Notes under the pieces: model-generated
Database searches by the model: none
What the model was told of the DNA's origin: nothing
What the model saw: the letters and a program-made list of their open reading frames with translations, nothing else
Source: Caenorhabditis remanei
Lineage: Eukaryota; Nematoda; Chromadorea; Rhabditida; Rhabditidae
NCBI RefSeq assembly: GCF_010183535.1
Contig: NC_071333.1
Location: 10,042,587-10,106,586 of the forward strand
Direction: 5' to 3'
Length of the DNA stretch: 64,000 bases
Part shown: positions 20,147-32,800 of the stretch, one piece after another
How the letters are laid out: every line of letters starts with the position of its first letter
Numbering within the stretch: the stretch's first letter is position 1
Position numbers and translations under genes: made by a program

Positions 20147-20728
20147 ATTGAGAAGGGGATAGGAAGATATTAATTTTGGTAACAATTACATTCCAAACGG
20201 GGAGACCAAACGGGGAGACATTTGGTTGACCTATTTCTCGCTCACAATAGACCCGATTTTACAAGTGATAGTCTTCCTCTGTCGCACTCTAAACACGCTC
20301 GAATAGAGGCAATCAAGGTTTTTCGCGAGTAGATGCGTTACGGATGCGAATCTTGTGCGGAGTCTTTACGGATCCGAAACAACGCTTCTCGCGATAGGTG
20401 TTTCTCGCACGACTCGTATTCCTCATTCGCACACGGACCGTTTATAGATGTCCAATTTGCTTGACAGTCTTATCAAGACAGTCTAATAAAGGATGTGATG
20501 GTGAAAAAATAAAATGCGCCAGAAATAACATCCTGTTATTTAAATTCTTATTGATTCCCTGAAATGCTATAAGTTAGAACACCGAGAATGAAAATTGCAG
20601 TTTTTACTCACAATTCAAAGATGTTATAGTTTCTACTTCTTGTTAAGTTCATCTGTTTACTTTCAGAATCTGAATAAGAACAACAGATTTCACTTCCAGT
20701 CAAGGTCCCAAAAATGTCTTGACGGATG
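20147..20728. repeat. Extra copy of outer terminal repeat (right orientation)
   Basis: Matches 18677-19385 in the same orientation, from GTTCCGAATTGAGAAGGGGA to CCAAAAATGTCTTGACGGA. A deletion of roughly 130 bp near 20215 removes the CTACTAATGGAAT boxes. It shows that the repeat unit extends past 19213 and that the right boundary of the complex has been duplicated. Confidence 0.85.
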
Positions 20729-20739
20729 TTAAAGTTTAC

Positions 20740-21920
20740 TCTCCGCAGTGTCTGGAGAGTCTGGCTTGGGTGTTGTGATGTGGTGGTTTGTGGCGAGCCT
20801 GGGGTGCAATAGTGGTAATTACCGGCTTAGGCCGGGCCACCTGTTGCTGGGGAGCTTATTTTGTGAGGGGCCATTAAAGTGTTTCGCTCAGAGAGCAGTC
20901 ACAACTCGGGTATGGTCAAGCAAGGTACTGTTATTTCTCTACAGTACTGATTTTAGTACTGAATCATCCGCATATCCCACTGGTTTGCGTGGTTGCAGGA
21001 CGATGATCTGTAGAGAAGCTGTTACCAAGCCAGCCTCAACATCTTCCATAAATTTCTCCATTCCCAGGGTTCCTCTTAGCCAGGGCTGTCGGATATAATG
21101 ATCTACTAGCGTCTGGCCGAGTTACCCGCCGGGTGCCTCGCGGCCTTCCCGTCCGTCATCGACTTCGCAGTCTCAAGAAGGGGGAGCCTGTCCCAACCCA
21201 TCGTATCAATGATTTTCCTATCTTTGCTCATCTCCTCTTGTGCTTGATTTGCGCACTTTACGGATCAGATCCAGTGGAATAATCTTGATGGGGACATATT
21301 GTCGGGACAGTATGAGGGCGACTTTGCCTTGTACTCTAGCGCATCCGATGTATGAAGTTTCATTCGTACTTCATGAGAAACACCGGACTACACTGCACTT
21401 GAGTACACGTCCATTTTGTTCCATTTCAACCCACCTCATCCAATGCACATCTTTCCCCTTATGAGCGACGCTTAGAAATCTCATCCCAAATGTCCATGTA
21501 CCATAGACGCATCATTCTAATTCTCAAAACCTACTTTAAAATTGTAACCCACCAGTGTCATTTCCCAAATCTTGCCTTATATGTAAAACCCGCGCTATCC
21601 CCCCGGTTCCCTTATAGAATAGTACTTTGCGGTAAGAAAAACAATTCATTCCTTCATAAACACTTTTCGACCTGGGATAAAATCGTACCCTACTTCCCTA
21701 AAACCGTAACCGAACAAAATTTTGCGTCTCGACTCCGCCAACTGCCATTACAGACCATTTTTACAAAAATTTGAGCGCTGGACTCTTTGCGGGTCCTATA
21801 GCTCATCTTACATTTTTATTCACCCCTTCTTGTTGTATGTTCTTATAATTTTCGCCCGGTTCATTTTTTTTTTCTCTCGCACAACAAAAGATGAATAAAT
21901 TATTATTATTATTATTTAAA
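20740..21920 (+). mobile_element. Truncated non-LTR-type retrotransposon 3' region
   Basis: The block is GC-richer than its surroundings. It shows no intact reverse transcriptase, and ends with GATGAATAAATTATTATTATT, a short repeated-triplet tail of the kind that terminates some nematode non-LTR elements. The C-rich stretch near 21113-21160 (GCCGGGTGCCTCGCGGCC) has no protein match that I can assign. I infer a 5'-truncated copy. Its downstream edge is followed almost directly by coding sequence of the next gene. Confidence 0.5.
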
Positions 21921-21993
21921 AAAACTAAATCAGCAACGCGTGCTGTTGTAAGTCAGTGGTATGCCATTCTAGAGAAAAACTGATCAATTACAG

Positions 21994-22472
21994 CTATGGC
22001 AACAAGTTTTTTCTGGGCCTGTTGAAACTTTGAGACAGACGGCTTCACTGACTAATTTGGAGATTATGAAGATTTGTGAATACTGTGAATCGACTGCCCC
22101 TGGATACCGTTTCATTCACATGTACAAGCCTGCAGTCTCGCAAGTTTTCTATGACTGTGTGATCAACAACAACATCAATTTCCATGCAAATCCTTTTGCT
22201 GTTGAGAGTGGTTCAAACAATGGTAAAATGCTACTCTACGCAAAACGTTTAATGAATAATCGTAATTTAAAGTTTCAGGATGCGGTATTTCACCATCTGC
22301 CGCTCATTCGTTTACTCACAACAGTCAATTGGAGCCAAATATTGTTGAACCAGGACCGTCGACATCAACGGCAACCGATTCTGGTAGATAACTTGATTTA
22401 CACGTTCAGAGATAATTTCCTTTTTTAGATTTCTATGCTCCAGTGATACCCCTCAACCCAATCACTCAGTGA
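21994..22472 (+). pseudogene. Unrecognised host gene, only 3' exons visible
   Basis: Three exons join in frame: 21994-22222 (after AATTACAG), 22279-22383 (after AGTTTCAG) and 22429-22472 (after TTTTTTAG, ending in TGA). Both introns are about 45-56 nt. The protein ends with a Ser/Thr/Pro-rich segment (NIVEPGPSTSTATDSDFY). The first visible exon includes LEIMKICEYCESTAPGYRFI. The acceptor before 21994 implies an upstream exon. At most a few codons (ending at a GTAAGT donor at 21948) lie before the retrotransposon tail, so the 5' end is either displaced more than 1 kb upstream or lost. Family unknown. Confidence 0.5.
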
Positions 22473-23126
22473 TTTTGATCAAAACAGCTAAAGAAAATAT
22501 GGAAACAATTTGGGAAGATGGGATCATTTTTGGTTTTATTATATTTCACGTGTAATGTTTTAAAGCTGTTGATATTTCGATTTTTGCCTCTGTATCGTTT
22601 TCTCTTTTCTTTTTAATATACTTATGTTAGAGTTTTCTTCCCAAATAGGAGACTGCAATAAATTGTTGTGCAATTCGAGAACTCTATTAATTGAGTTTTG
22701 CAGATTTTAATCTAAATAATTAAGCAGACTTGCTCAGACTTCTGGAAGATAATTATTATTGTTTGATATTTCTCACCACACGAGGACTACGGTTCATTTT
22801 TACAGTCCCCGCCTTTTCTTTTGAACATGAATGGGTTGACCAAATTAAGGAAATACAGCACCCTTTTGTATTTTCAGATTCATTATCATTGTTCGACTCA
22901 GATTTTTCGATGTAAAGCCTTGATTCTAAAACCGTTTTTGGTTTCCCTCTTCAAATCGAATTATGTCAGTTTTACGAGCATGGGAGCGTGAACAGTTTTT
23001 GTCTTCTTATTTCAGTTTTCAGTTTCAGTTTCAGTTCTGTGTCTGTTTTCTACCTACTATTGTTAAAAAAAAAATTTTCGTATCTCAAACTTCCGAATAC
23101 CTCCAAAAGGTACTTGATTTGAAGAC
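22473..23126. other. Intergenic region
   Basis: 3' flank of the preceding gene (AATAAA at about 22657) and presumed promoter of the next. No exon was identified with confidence. Confidence 0.4.
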
Positions 23127-24449
23127 ATGGAATACTTCCCGGATGAGCCTGAAAGTTATGAAGATATGGTTAGTGAACAATCTGAATAATTGTTTAATTT
23201 CAGAAATTTTCAGAGCTATACTTTGTTGAAACGGAAAAGTGGTTTTTCTCAGACACGATTCGGATTCTTCTTATGGTCTGGGGAAGAAAAACGGAAGGAT
23301 TTGGACACTTTCAGTGAGGATGAGCACAAGTTCTTGAAAACGGAGCAGATTCTGTGTGAAGCTTTGCTTGCTGACATGTCAGCTCAGGAACTTAAACTGT
23401 TGGAAATGCTCGAAAATAAGAATGATGATGACTCAACTCATCTGTTCGATATCAAACGAGGAATCAGAAAGTTGAACGAAATCTTTGCTGATTTTGCTGA
23501 TGATGGAGAACCAGAGATCGATCACACAAAAGTGAGAAGACTTATCTCGAATTACGCTTCTGAGATCGAAAAAATCGGAAAGGAAACATGGAAGTCGAAC
23601 TATGAGCCAGAGTCTTACAAAAGGAGATTGGAATCGCTACAGACTCTCGTTCAACCGAATTCACACATGTCTGTATCATGGAAAGAAATATTGGATCAAA
23701 AAATAAAAAATGCTAAGATCAAAGTGGAGATGTTCAATGTGCATATTAGAATCGAAACAATCAAACAAAGGTATGAGAAACCTGACGGAATCAAGAGGGA
23801 ACTACTCGAATCAGTAAGATCTAACTTTCTCAATTTCTTTCTCTACGCCACATTTTTAGATATGGGTAGAGTGTATCGACGTGATCAAAAGATTGGAGAG
23901 ATTCCCTCTGAGAGGGTTCCAAGTTGTCGTAGTTCAAAACGTTATCGGATTGATAAAAAATAAAAAATTCCTATTCAAACCGATCGTTTTGCCTGAAGAT
24001 CGGCCTCTCCTTCCTGGTTTCAAAAACGCTGAAAGCAAGCCCTTGAGTGAAGAAAGAGATATTGGAAACTCTGAAGAAGTTCAAATAAGTTCCAATTCAA
24101 CTGAGATGGTGAGCTACTAGTTTGATCTTAATTGTTTTCAATTGAACAGTTTTTCAGGCCCCGATACCATCACTTGTGGTTATGCCCCAACCGCAAATGT
24201 TGCCAACATTAGTCAATACAGTGCCCATGAACATGATTCCACATGTTATCTTTCCATATCAAAATCTGAATGTCCAACATATTCTTCTACATCCTCCGGT
24301 AAGAGAAAATGAGGTATTCATAAAGTAGGAAATTACGATTTCAGATTCCAAACTATCAACCTATTCACTTCAATTACCCAGTTTTCCCAGGACAACAACC
24401 AGGACCTCATCATTCATCGCAGGGTACTAATTATGGACCAAAGCAGTGA
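23127..24449 (+). CDS. Unrecognised nematode protein, 378 aa
   Basis: Five exons fit: 23127-23168, 23214-23813, 23860-24108, 24158-24298 and 24345-24449, all keeping phase 0 at each junction and all with GT/AG borders. The N-terminus is acidic (MEYFPDEPESYEDM). Residues ~50-215 form a highly charged, helical region (LLADMSAQELKLLEMLENK; KVRRLISNYASEIEKIGKE). The C-terminal ~90 residues are rich in Pro, Gln, Asn and His (MPQPQMLPTLVNTVP, GQQPGPHHSS), resembling a prion-like or activation-type tail. No known domain is recognised. Upstream and downstream genes share its strand but are well separated, so an operon is not evident. Confidence 0.7.
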
Positions 24450-25314
24450 AAATTAACTTCGCTTTTTATTTGAAAAGTAATTTATTGTCAATTTCATGAC
24501 AAAGCAAATGATGGACTATTTTATATCTCCACTTTATCACATTGTTATGGTTTTTCTAATTAATGCTATCACAAAATTGGTATTTTTTTACTTTATTTTG
24601 ATAATTATATTGCTCTCGTTCTTCTTTTTCTGCTATAAACTTCCTCAGATTGTAATAAACATCAACTTTCTTTATATTTATTGCACTCTCATGAAACATT
24701 TTATTCGTTTTCGTTCACTTGACTATCCCTCCGCTCCAACAATGCAAACGAACCATCACTCCATTTTACTTTTTTCTCCTCCGGACAGCAGAAACCTCCA
24801 CACATGACAATCAGTTCGTTCTTTTGCATTTTCTCTTTTTTTGTTTCACTGTCCCCCTTTACCAATCAATCTCAAAAATACATTTAGCATGTATTAAAAC
24901 GCGTCAAAACAATTCCCAAGGAACAACGGCAAAAATCGATTTTTCTTTGCCACGTCCGCACTGTGTGCGCAAATGCAAATTTGCTGCACGCTTAACATAT
25001 GGCTTGCCACGAAGACGGATTATCATAGAGTTTAATGTTTTATATTTAATTTTTGATAAAATACAACTTTAAAACTAAAAAACCGTAGGGCATGTTAATA
25101 TATGCAATATAATCTACTGCCATCTTCTCCGTTTTGGTTGACCCGAGGTCAACTAATCTGTTTGCCGTCTCTGCCAGGCGTACGCATTTTTCTGGTCACT
25201 TTACAACATTCATCCAGTTTCTGATCAATTTTCTTGCCCACTCTATCTTCTTTCTTTTTTTAATCGAGCATCGGTTTCAACTTTCTCATTCAATTCAACA
25301 TATTTCAGGTAATT
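24450..25314. other. Intergenic region, T-rich
   Basis: Contains AATAAA near 24655 after the preceding gene and the promoter region of the exonuclease gene. No coding exon seen. Confidence 0.5.
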
Positions 25315-26481
25315 ATGTCGTCTCGTCAATGTCCATATGACAATCTTCTGGTAAGTGTTCAAAGAATATACATATATATATATGTTCAGAATAAGGAGAG
25401 ATTATTCAGATGCTTGATTTTGAAACAACTTCTGATGGAGTGTACCACGACTACCCATTTGAAGTCATTCAATTCAGTGTGGCGGTGTTGGACGTCAAGT
25501 CAAACACAATCGTGAGTTGTTTCAAATGTTTTTTAAAACTTCAAAATTATGATTTCAGAGTGATGATGTTTCGTTCAACGAATATGTTCGCCCAGTGATC
25601 AACCCAAAGTTGTCGAGTTATTGTGCTGATTTAACTGGTGAGTTTTGGAGGAGTTTTGTCTAAGTAGCCAATCTGCAAATTCCTTTTTTTTTAGGAATCA
25701 AACAAGAAACTCTTGACAAAGCTGATACTTTTCTCAATGTCTACAAGAAATTTCTCTCCTGGCTTGATCAGAATAATTTCGAAGAGAAGAAGTTTGCTCT
25801 TGTGAGCGACAGTCGTCAAGATATGTGGAGAATCGCTCAATATCAATTTCGTCTGTGCAGGGAGCCATTGCCATCCATGTTCCGCCAATATATCAATCTT
25901 TGGAGAACATTTGGAGAAAACATGACAATGGAAGAACGAGACAAATTGGAGGGAAATGTAAGTTTTATTTATGAATTATTGTACAGCATGAAATTAAACA
26001 ATTGCAGACCTATATGGAGAAAATGGCAATTTTCCATGGCGTGAAGAGTCCAGGAAGAGCTCACAACGCTATGATCGATTGTCTCACTCTGGCTAGAATC
26101 ACACAGAAGATTTTTGAAGGTGGAGCATCAGTTTACATCAACGAAGCACTTGTCTGCAGTGCTCCTGTTAGTTTTATGAGTTTTCAATTACTGAGTTTAC
26201 ACTGAAAATTGTTTTAGTGGCGCAAGAAACCATTGGAACTCGAGAAAGGAAAGGACTGGAGAACTGATTTTCATTCGGCAACCAAAGTGTTTGAGAGAGT
26301 CATGCCACTCGTTGTCAAAGTCTGTCGTCGTGGAGAGTACAACTTGTCTATGTACAATTTCTGCTGGTACTGCAAGGCGGAACACAAGAAATGTGAATCG
26401 AAACCAAAACAGAAGCCGGTCGCGTTTTATGCTGAGCAAGAAAAACCAATCGCATACGCTCTAGCAGCTGGTTATTGTTAA
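25315..26481 (+). CDS. crn-4: CRN-4-like DEDDh 3'-5' exonuclease
   Basis: Six exons (25315-25350, 25410-25511, 25559-25637, 25695-25957, 26008-26166, 26218-26481) give a 300-residue protein, close to the size of C. elegans CRN-4. Motif Exo I is LDFETT near residue 15 (catalytic D and E). Exo II is the SDSRQDMW region. Exo III is GRAHNAMIDCL (H and D), completing the DEDDh set. The last ~100 residues hold four clustered cysteines (VCRRGEY...FCWYCKAEHKKC) resembling the zinc-binding module that distinguishes CRN-4 from ERI-1. CRN-4 degrades DNA and RNA during apoptosis in C. elegans. The start is the first ATG after a TTTCAG that may be a trans-splice or intron acceptor. The family call is firm; the exact orthology is inferred. 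Confidence 0.85.
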
Positions 26482-27500
26482 TATTACATCAGATATGCTT
26501 CAATTATTTTAAATAGTCCTACTACAGTTTTACTTGTTGAATCAATGGTTTTTAATGTTTTCCGGGAAAAACGTAATATATTTCCAATTTTCAAATTTTA
26601 ATAGATAAATTATGATCTGATATACGACAACCGTTTCGTCGACCAGAAAAGGATTGTTTGTCTAGAAAAAAGTCTTGAAGGAATTGAGGGATCACACAAA
26701 ATTCAAACCTATGTTTTTTTCCAAAAAAACTGTTTTCTTTTTTTTTCGCCTGCAATTGTTTTCAAAAAGTCAAGTGATGGTGCCTCCCACTACTTAAAAA
26801 CAAAACCAACACATTCACATATTTGTTATGCATTTCTCTTCTCGTTGTCCTTTTTCGATGCTGTTTTCCCTTACATTTGAACGTGGCTTCATCTTCTCCT
26901 CTTCTCTTAAAAACGACGGCGAATGAAGCAAACAAACCTATAATCGTAGTGGACACATCCGACGTCAGGCACGCCCCATTGTCATCTCTTTTCTACACTT
27001 TTTGAAATATTTATAATTTTTCTCAATATTCAGAAATCAAATAATTATTTTGAATATTCATTTTTCCACTTTTTCAGCGGCAATGCTACCAACTACGATG
27101 AAATTCCAAAATGTACACACTGATGATCAAGATAAGGAGAAATTGCTGCCGTTGAATGAAGATGATATCAAAAATGAGAAAGGCGAGAATTTTGGATAAT
27201 GGGATGAACAGAAAAACAGAGCAGATTTATCACAACTAAATTATAGAAAGAAATACACAATTCTGACGTGGATTTAATGTTAAAATTATGGCATCGAGTA
27301 GTAAGAATAAGTTTTTCCGTTCCGTTCAGCCCTCCGTCCAGTTTTATAAATAGATACACAATCATCAGACATACGCAGAGTCAGACTTTCATATGGATCT
27401 ATTTTACTGTAAATTTGGTAGCATGTTCCTCTAAAAAATCGGGTGTTGAAGCCCCAACAGAATCCGGCTCTGAAAAATATTCATTTTTCTTTCGAATTTG
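26482..27500. other. Intergenic region with one tiny ORF
   Basis: A 34-codon frame (27084-27188) starts shortly after a TTTTTCAG at 27078 and encodes a hydrophilic peptide (MLPTTMKFQNVHTDDQDKEK...). It could be a terminal exon or chance. From 27189 to 27500 lies the presumed 3' flank of the minus-strand F-box gene. Confidence 0.3.
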
Positions 27501-28742
27501 CTATTGTTCAACTAACGCTTCCTCTTCAAAATCACTATCCCATGGTCTCAATTCCAATCCATGTGTGATTGCTGATTCATCGTAATTTTCATTCGACCAC
27601 AGTAGAGCTCTCTTGAAATTCTCAACACCTTTTCCACTGACCCATTTCTAAAAATCACAATGATTTGTGGAGGCCTGTAACCGTTTTAAAACACCTTGAT
27701 GTATTGATTAATTCCATCCTCAGTGATATTTACACAGTCGAAACTAATATTATTGGCTTTCAAATTGAGAAATTGTTCATCAGTGAACGCAACACTACTA
27801 CAGAAATACAACACAGGAGTCAGCATGATCTGAAAAAAGCAAAAAGAGTGAAAAGAATTTTTTTCAATTACTTACTTGTGGAGCATTGAGAAATTCACTT
27901 GGAATTGCCCAAGTTTCTCTTTTCTTGTCAAACTTAGTGGTAATATGAAGATTTTCAAGTTGATCAGGAATTTTCTGAAACCACCAACGGATCATCTCCA
28001 TGTCATTTGCAGCAATAGAAATACTTTTGCAACGTGGCAAAAACTTGATTTGACTTATTTCAAATGGATAGTTTGTCATCACGATATTGAGCTCTTTCAT
28101 CTCATAATTTCCTTTCTTCATCCATTTTTCTCCAAATTTCACAGCTTCTACGTAGTAATTGCATGATTTCAAAATCAAATTCCTGCTTTCCAGACGATTT
28201 CTCGGATTTAATTGAAGCCATCGGACTTCTGTGTCATCTCCAAGTTGAGAAAAGATCAATTCGAATCGTTTTTCAGAGTTGTAGTCGTGATCGAACTGGA
28301 CACAAACTGTCACGTTGTCCTGAAATGTTGATAAATATTTTGTATCGAGTAAAGTTTAAGGAATACTCACGAATTGTTCCTTACTCAGAGAAGAATGAAT
28401 TGTCTCGTTTTCAATAATTGCGACACTGTAAACTTCAATCGGCGTCTTTCCAACTGCTTCGTAATCTGCTCTCGAGCATCTCTCCAATTTACATCTCGAT
28501 GGATAATCCAAATATTTGACTACTTCTATTTTGCAATCTTCATTCAGAAGTGGCCAATATTGGAATCCACCAATAAATTTGATCAATGAATCAATATCTT
28601 TTTCAGTCGCTGGTTTATTTGAATTTAGAATTCCAGCATTTTCGTGTTCAATATCATCCAAAAATTCACCGAAGATGTTGAATTCGAGTTTACAGCCGTC
28701 TTGTTCTTCTTTTTTTGGTTCTTCTACAGGAGTAGATGACAT
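27501..28742 (-). CDS. F-box-like protein
   Basis: Four exons on the minus strand (28742-28371, 28319-27876, 27829-27695, 27647-27501) encode 365 residues. Around residues 65-105 the segment LNEDCKIEVVKYLDYPSRCK has the F-box pattern (L-P/N...V..YL....R..L), which in this family binds the SKP1 homologues of an SCF ubiquitin ligase. The remaining ~240 residues contain alternating strands and Leu/Ile periodicity (FLPRCKSISIAANDMEMIRW) like the F-box-associated domains that are greatly expanded in Caenorhabditis. The N-terminus has a Lys/Glu-rich lead. Members evolve quickly and often lack assigned substrates. A degraded copy of the 3' flank lies at about 29630-29780. Confidence 0.75.
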
Positions 28743-29629
28743 GTTGACTACAATTTCGCTGTTTAAAATTGAGACGAGAAGAGGGCGATGAAAAAATCAA
28801 GGTTTACGGCGAAGAGACAAGTTTTAAAAGAAGATTTTCCTAGTCCACAAAATAAAAACAACTAGGCAGTGTGAATGTTTGTGATCTAGAGATTTTACAA
28901 GACTTGATTTTATACGCTACGAGGCGAAGAATAACATTGTGATGCATTTCACAATCCATCCGTTATTTCAAACACAAAATGCATTTTTCTAATAATAAGT
29001 TTTCTAACTGGTAAGTTCGATGAATAACTTTGAAATAGTAGTGAAGCTTACACAATACGCGAAAAAAGGTTTTTATAAGATACTGAAAACTGAAATGAGA
29101 AGGAAAATGTGTTCAAAAGTCCGATTCTCGTTTGAGAGAGGTTAGGGAATTAAAGAAATAGTCATGAAGAAAAGAGGGGTAGAGTGTTTTTCGGACGGCA
29201 TTCGCCGAACTTGTGAACTCTGAACGCTGTGATTTGGGTATCATTCATAAAACAGGAAAGGATGTGATTGGGACATCAGGATACACAGATATACAGACAT
29301 ATAACCTTATGAATCATGATTCACATTTAGTACAAGATTGACAGCTTGTAGAAAATCAAATAAGCTTCAGTTTTTATTTCTGACGTGGTATCCCTGTATC
29401 AGAACATTTCTACGAGGCGATACTCAAGGTTTAGTGATTAAAAGAGTGATTTCAAAAACTTCATTTTATCGAGCGCGGCTTTAAGTTTCTAACATTGGAA
29501 ACAATACGTTTTATTCAGAAGCAAACACAAAATCTAGCTTCATCCATGTCTCGAAAAAATAAACCAATGACATTTAAAGGAATTGAGTAATGCGTATAAA
29601 TCCTCCCATCATATTCCATTTTTTTCCCC
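28743..29629. other. Intergenic region
   Basis: Upstream of the F-box-like gene. I see no exon with splice-supported coding potential. Confidence 0.4.
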
Positions 29630-29780
29630 AGATCCATAAATAGACACACGATCTGCAGACAAGGACAAAGTAAGACTTTTATATTCATTTATTGTACTAG
29701 AAATATGGTAACACGTTTCTCGCCCACAGACTCTCTCAAAATCAGAACAGAATCAGGCTCTGAAAATTCTCTTTTGCTCA
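29630..29780 (-). repeat. Partial duplicate of F-box gene 3' flank
   Basis: ATAAATAGACACACGAT through AGAATCAGGCTCTGAAAAT resembles 27343-27480 (ATAAATAGATACACAATC ... AGAATCCGGCTCTGAAAAAT), in the same orientation. Coding exons of the paralogue were not found next to it. A run of 12 G follows at about 29803-29814. Confidence 0.55.
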
Positions 29781-29814
29781 TTATTGACCCGCATGTAGAA
29801 GTGGGGGGGGGGGG

Positions 29815-32800
29815 CAATTGTGAACTCTGTAAAGGTGATTGTGGAAACTTGGAGTAGTTATACATTCGTCCCCACACATTTTCAGTCTCATCTATTAGTT
29901 TTTCTTTTAATCTTAGGCTTATTGTGGAAATATACCGTTTTTTTTGTTGAAAATAAACGTTTTGATAAGACTTAAATTCAAATGAAGTTTGAATTTTGTT
30001 TATAAGTTCGGTTAAACAAATAAAATCATACTTTTTTTAACGTTCTGAGTGTTATGTAGCCAATAAAAATGACTAGTGTTATTCCCAAGACATCCGCCCA
30101 TTGTCAAACTTAATTCGACTATCATCCATTCATCAATTTTTAAGTTTTGTGATATCGATATATTAGATTGATGTCCAAGTTCTACAACTGTACATTTTGC
30201 TTTTCAAATAATTCAATCTGTTGCGAATGGAGAAAGAAGTTCAGAAAAAATTGAGACACGAAAATAGACGTGCTAAATTTTGCTCGGAAAGCGTCAGCTC
30301 CATATTGTCTTTCATTCCGATATCTTCTTACACATTTCGTGCCAGTCTGTCTCTTTTTATATCTTCACTGGTTTAGCGTCTTCATATCTAAAATAGTTTA
30401 TTATTTGAAGTCTTCGATTTTCAGTTTGCAGTTGTAGATGATAATCCTATTTGAATTTTCTCTCTTTTAAATGATGTTGATAAGCAATTAAAATTTAAAC
30501 TCTCCTGTCTTCGCACAATTGCTGACCCGCAGCATGTTTGTATAAGTCATTTGCGAGCCTACGGCATAGATATCTTTGCTTATGTTGGCTCATTCACCCC
30601 ACCAGGAAAATTTAACTGTTGGTTTTTTGGAAGCTTTTTTGCGGAGCTGTCTGCACTCTGTAGTGGAGCAAGCGCACTGACGCAATTTACAATTTTCTCC
30701 ATCAGATAAAAATCAAAGAGACAATTGTTATCAAAGGTAGTCTAAATATATGTTTTTAAGTTTATGAGTGCTTGATTGAGTTGCTTTTTTTTGGTATGCA
30801 ATTTTCTCTCCATGATTTCAAAGCTGAAATATTTATGTTATACCTGTTATTCCTTAATTTAGTTTTAAGTAAGTTAATTCAAATATCCTTAATTTGAGTT
30901 TTCTTAGAAGATCTCTGAAAAATAGTCCGGAATATTCTCTCATAGAATGTAGTTATTATTCGTTGTCTTCGTTTTTTTTCAATTGACTGCATAAAAACAT
31001 GTTGTTTTCTAGTAATTGGTCAAATAGATTAATCAGCAACTTTCTCATCACTCTTCTCTTTTGTTTGAGCTTTGAACATTAAGTTTCAAGTTACAAGTTT
31101 CCTAGCCTCAAAGTTTTTTCCCATTTTTCTTCCATCCCGGAAAAAAAGATTTCTCATTAATTTGCGAGGCGCTAAGGCGGATTCCACGAACCCCTTTATT
31201 CTAATGGATGTTTTCGATACCTACCGAAAAGTGATGACATTACTCCACAACGTTTTTCGAAGAAACGTGACAGTGAGACGTGAAAATTATAAATTTTTGA
31301 GAAATTGAGAACAATTGGTTCAGTGTTTTCATATAAAGTTTGTTGTCCTCTCTCTTGAATTCAATTAAACAAAAAAAGTGAGTTCTTTAGTCTTTGAGCC
31401 AACATCCGGAGAAAAAAGAAGAGCAGTATAACAAAACAATTTCCCACCAGTTTCCACTTTCATCGTCTAGCTTCTTAAACTTGAGAGGATGCTTCTTGAC
31501 CGCCAAAACGTTTTATTCCACCACCCACCTCCATGCAAATCGGCTCTTCTCTTGATTTCCTTTTTGGTTTCATCCGAGACTACCCTGACCAGGAAGATAT
31601 AATTCCTTGATTCATTTACCCAGACACCCTCTCCTTTCTGTCTTCTTCCATCCTGCTTTCCTTATTCTCTGTTTAATTTTCTAAATGTGTCTTCTCCATT
31701 TCGTCTACTCTTAGATTCCTTTATACCTCCTACGTCTCAAGACCCATTCTTATGTGTTGAGATCAAAACAGACAAACCCGTTATGCGATGAATTATGAAT
31801 GTATTGGTAGAGTGCAATCCGAGCATAAGACTTCTGATACTCATAAGACGGCGCCTGTGGCCCGTTAAGAAATTGGGTTTGTTGATCTCTTATTCACTAG
31901 ACACCTTATATGTACACATAACTATCCTCATTCATATTCAATAAAGAAATATTGATACTCAATGAACATTCAAGTTGAACAAAAAATAGTTTCCTGGTAC
32001 TGACCAAAAAAGTAGGAGTAACAGCGTAGAGAACAAGAACATAGATCGAAGAAGAGTTTCTGGATGTTTTTAATTCGCTAATTCACTCATGGCAGTCAAG
32101 GGCACACGCTTCCTACTTTTTTTAACTCGAAGATCTAATGTCATGAAAACAGATAACTTCTTAGGAATTGTATTTACAAAGCTGTGTCATTCAGATGATA
32201 CTCATGTTTCATTGGTTCAACTTTCTGATTTTTTTACAATCTTGTTCTCTTGATCATTTCTAAAAACTTTGTTAATGTTGGTCTATGCATACTGTAATTA
32301 TATGATATTTATTTTTTGAACCTAGTGATTACATCAAAAAATAAATGTTTTACATCATTTTTTTGCAAACGTCTGTTCGTTCATTGTGTGTGATATCAGC
32401 CTGAAATTTTTTCTGTTCCATATCACCATCCTAGTCAAATCTTCTAAGCTTGGTCTTATTTTAAAACACAGACCGCACTTTTTCCAGCTTATCCCGTGTG
32501 TTTTTCTCTCCACTTACATTTTTCTCACTTTAAAAGTGCCATTTCTAAACAAGAAGTCGAGGCGCCTCAAGATGAGCTGTGGTCTTGAATAATTCCACAA
32601 TAGAGAAAAGAGCTATCTAATCTGCTGCCAACCGTGTACGTGTCCTTCACACTCACACGACACACTTCATTGTGCTCCACTACCCAAACCTCGTACTTTT
32701 TCGTTTTGAATTCCAAATCAGGAGGTTTTTTGTCAACTTTGTTTTTTCTTACCTTTTTTTCTATTTTCTTGTTTGTTCCGATTGAGTTGCAAAAGATCAG

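Noticed and set aside
31840..31870. GGCGCCTGTGGCCCG as a possible tRNA or structured RNA
   Set aside because: No A/B-box pair or stem set was found around it.
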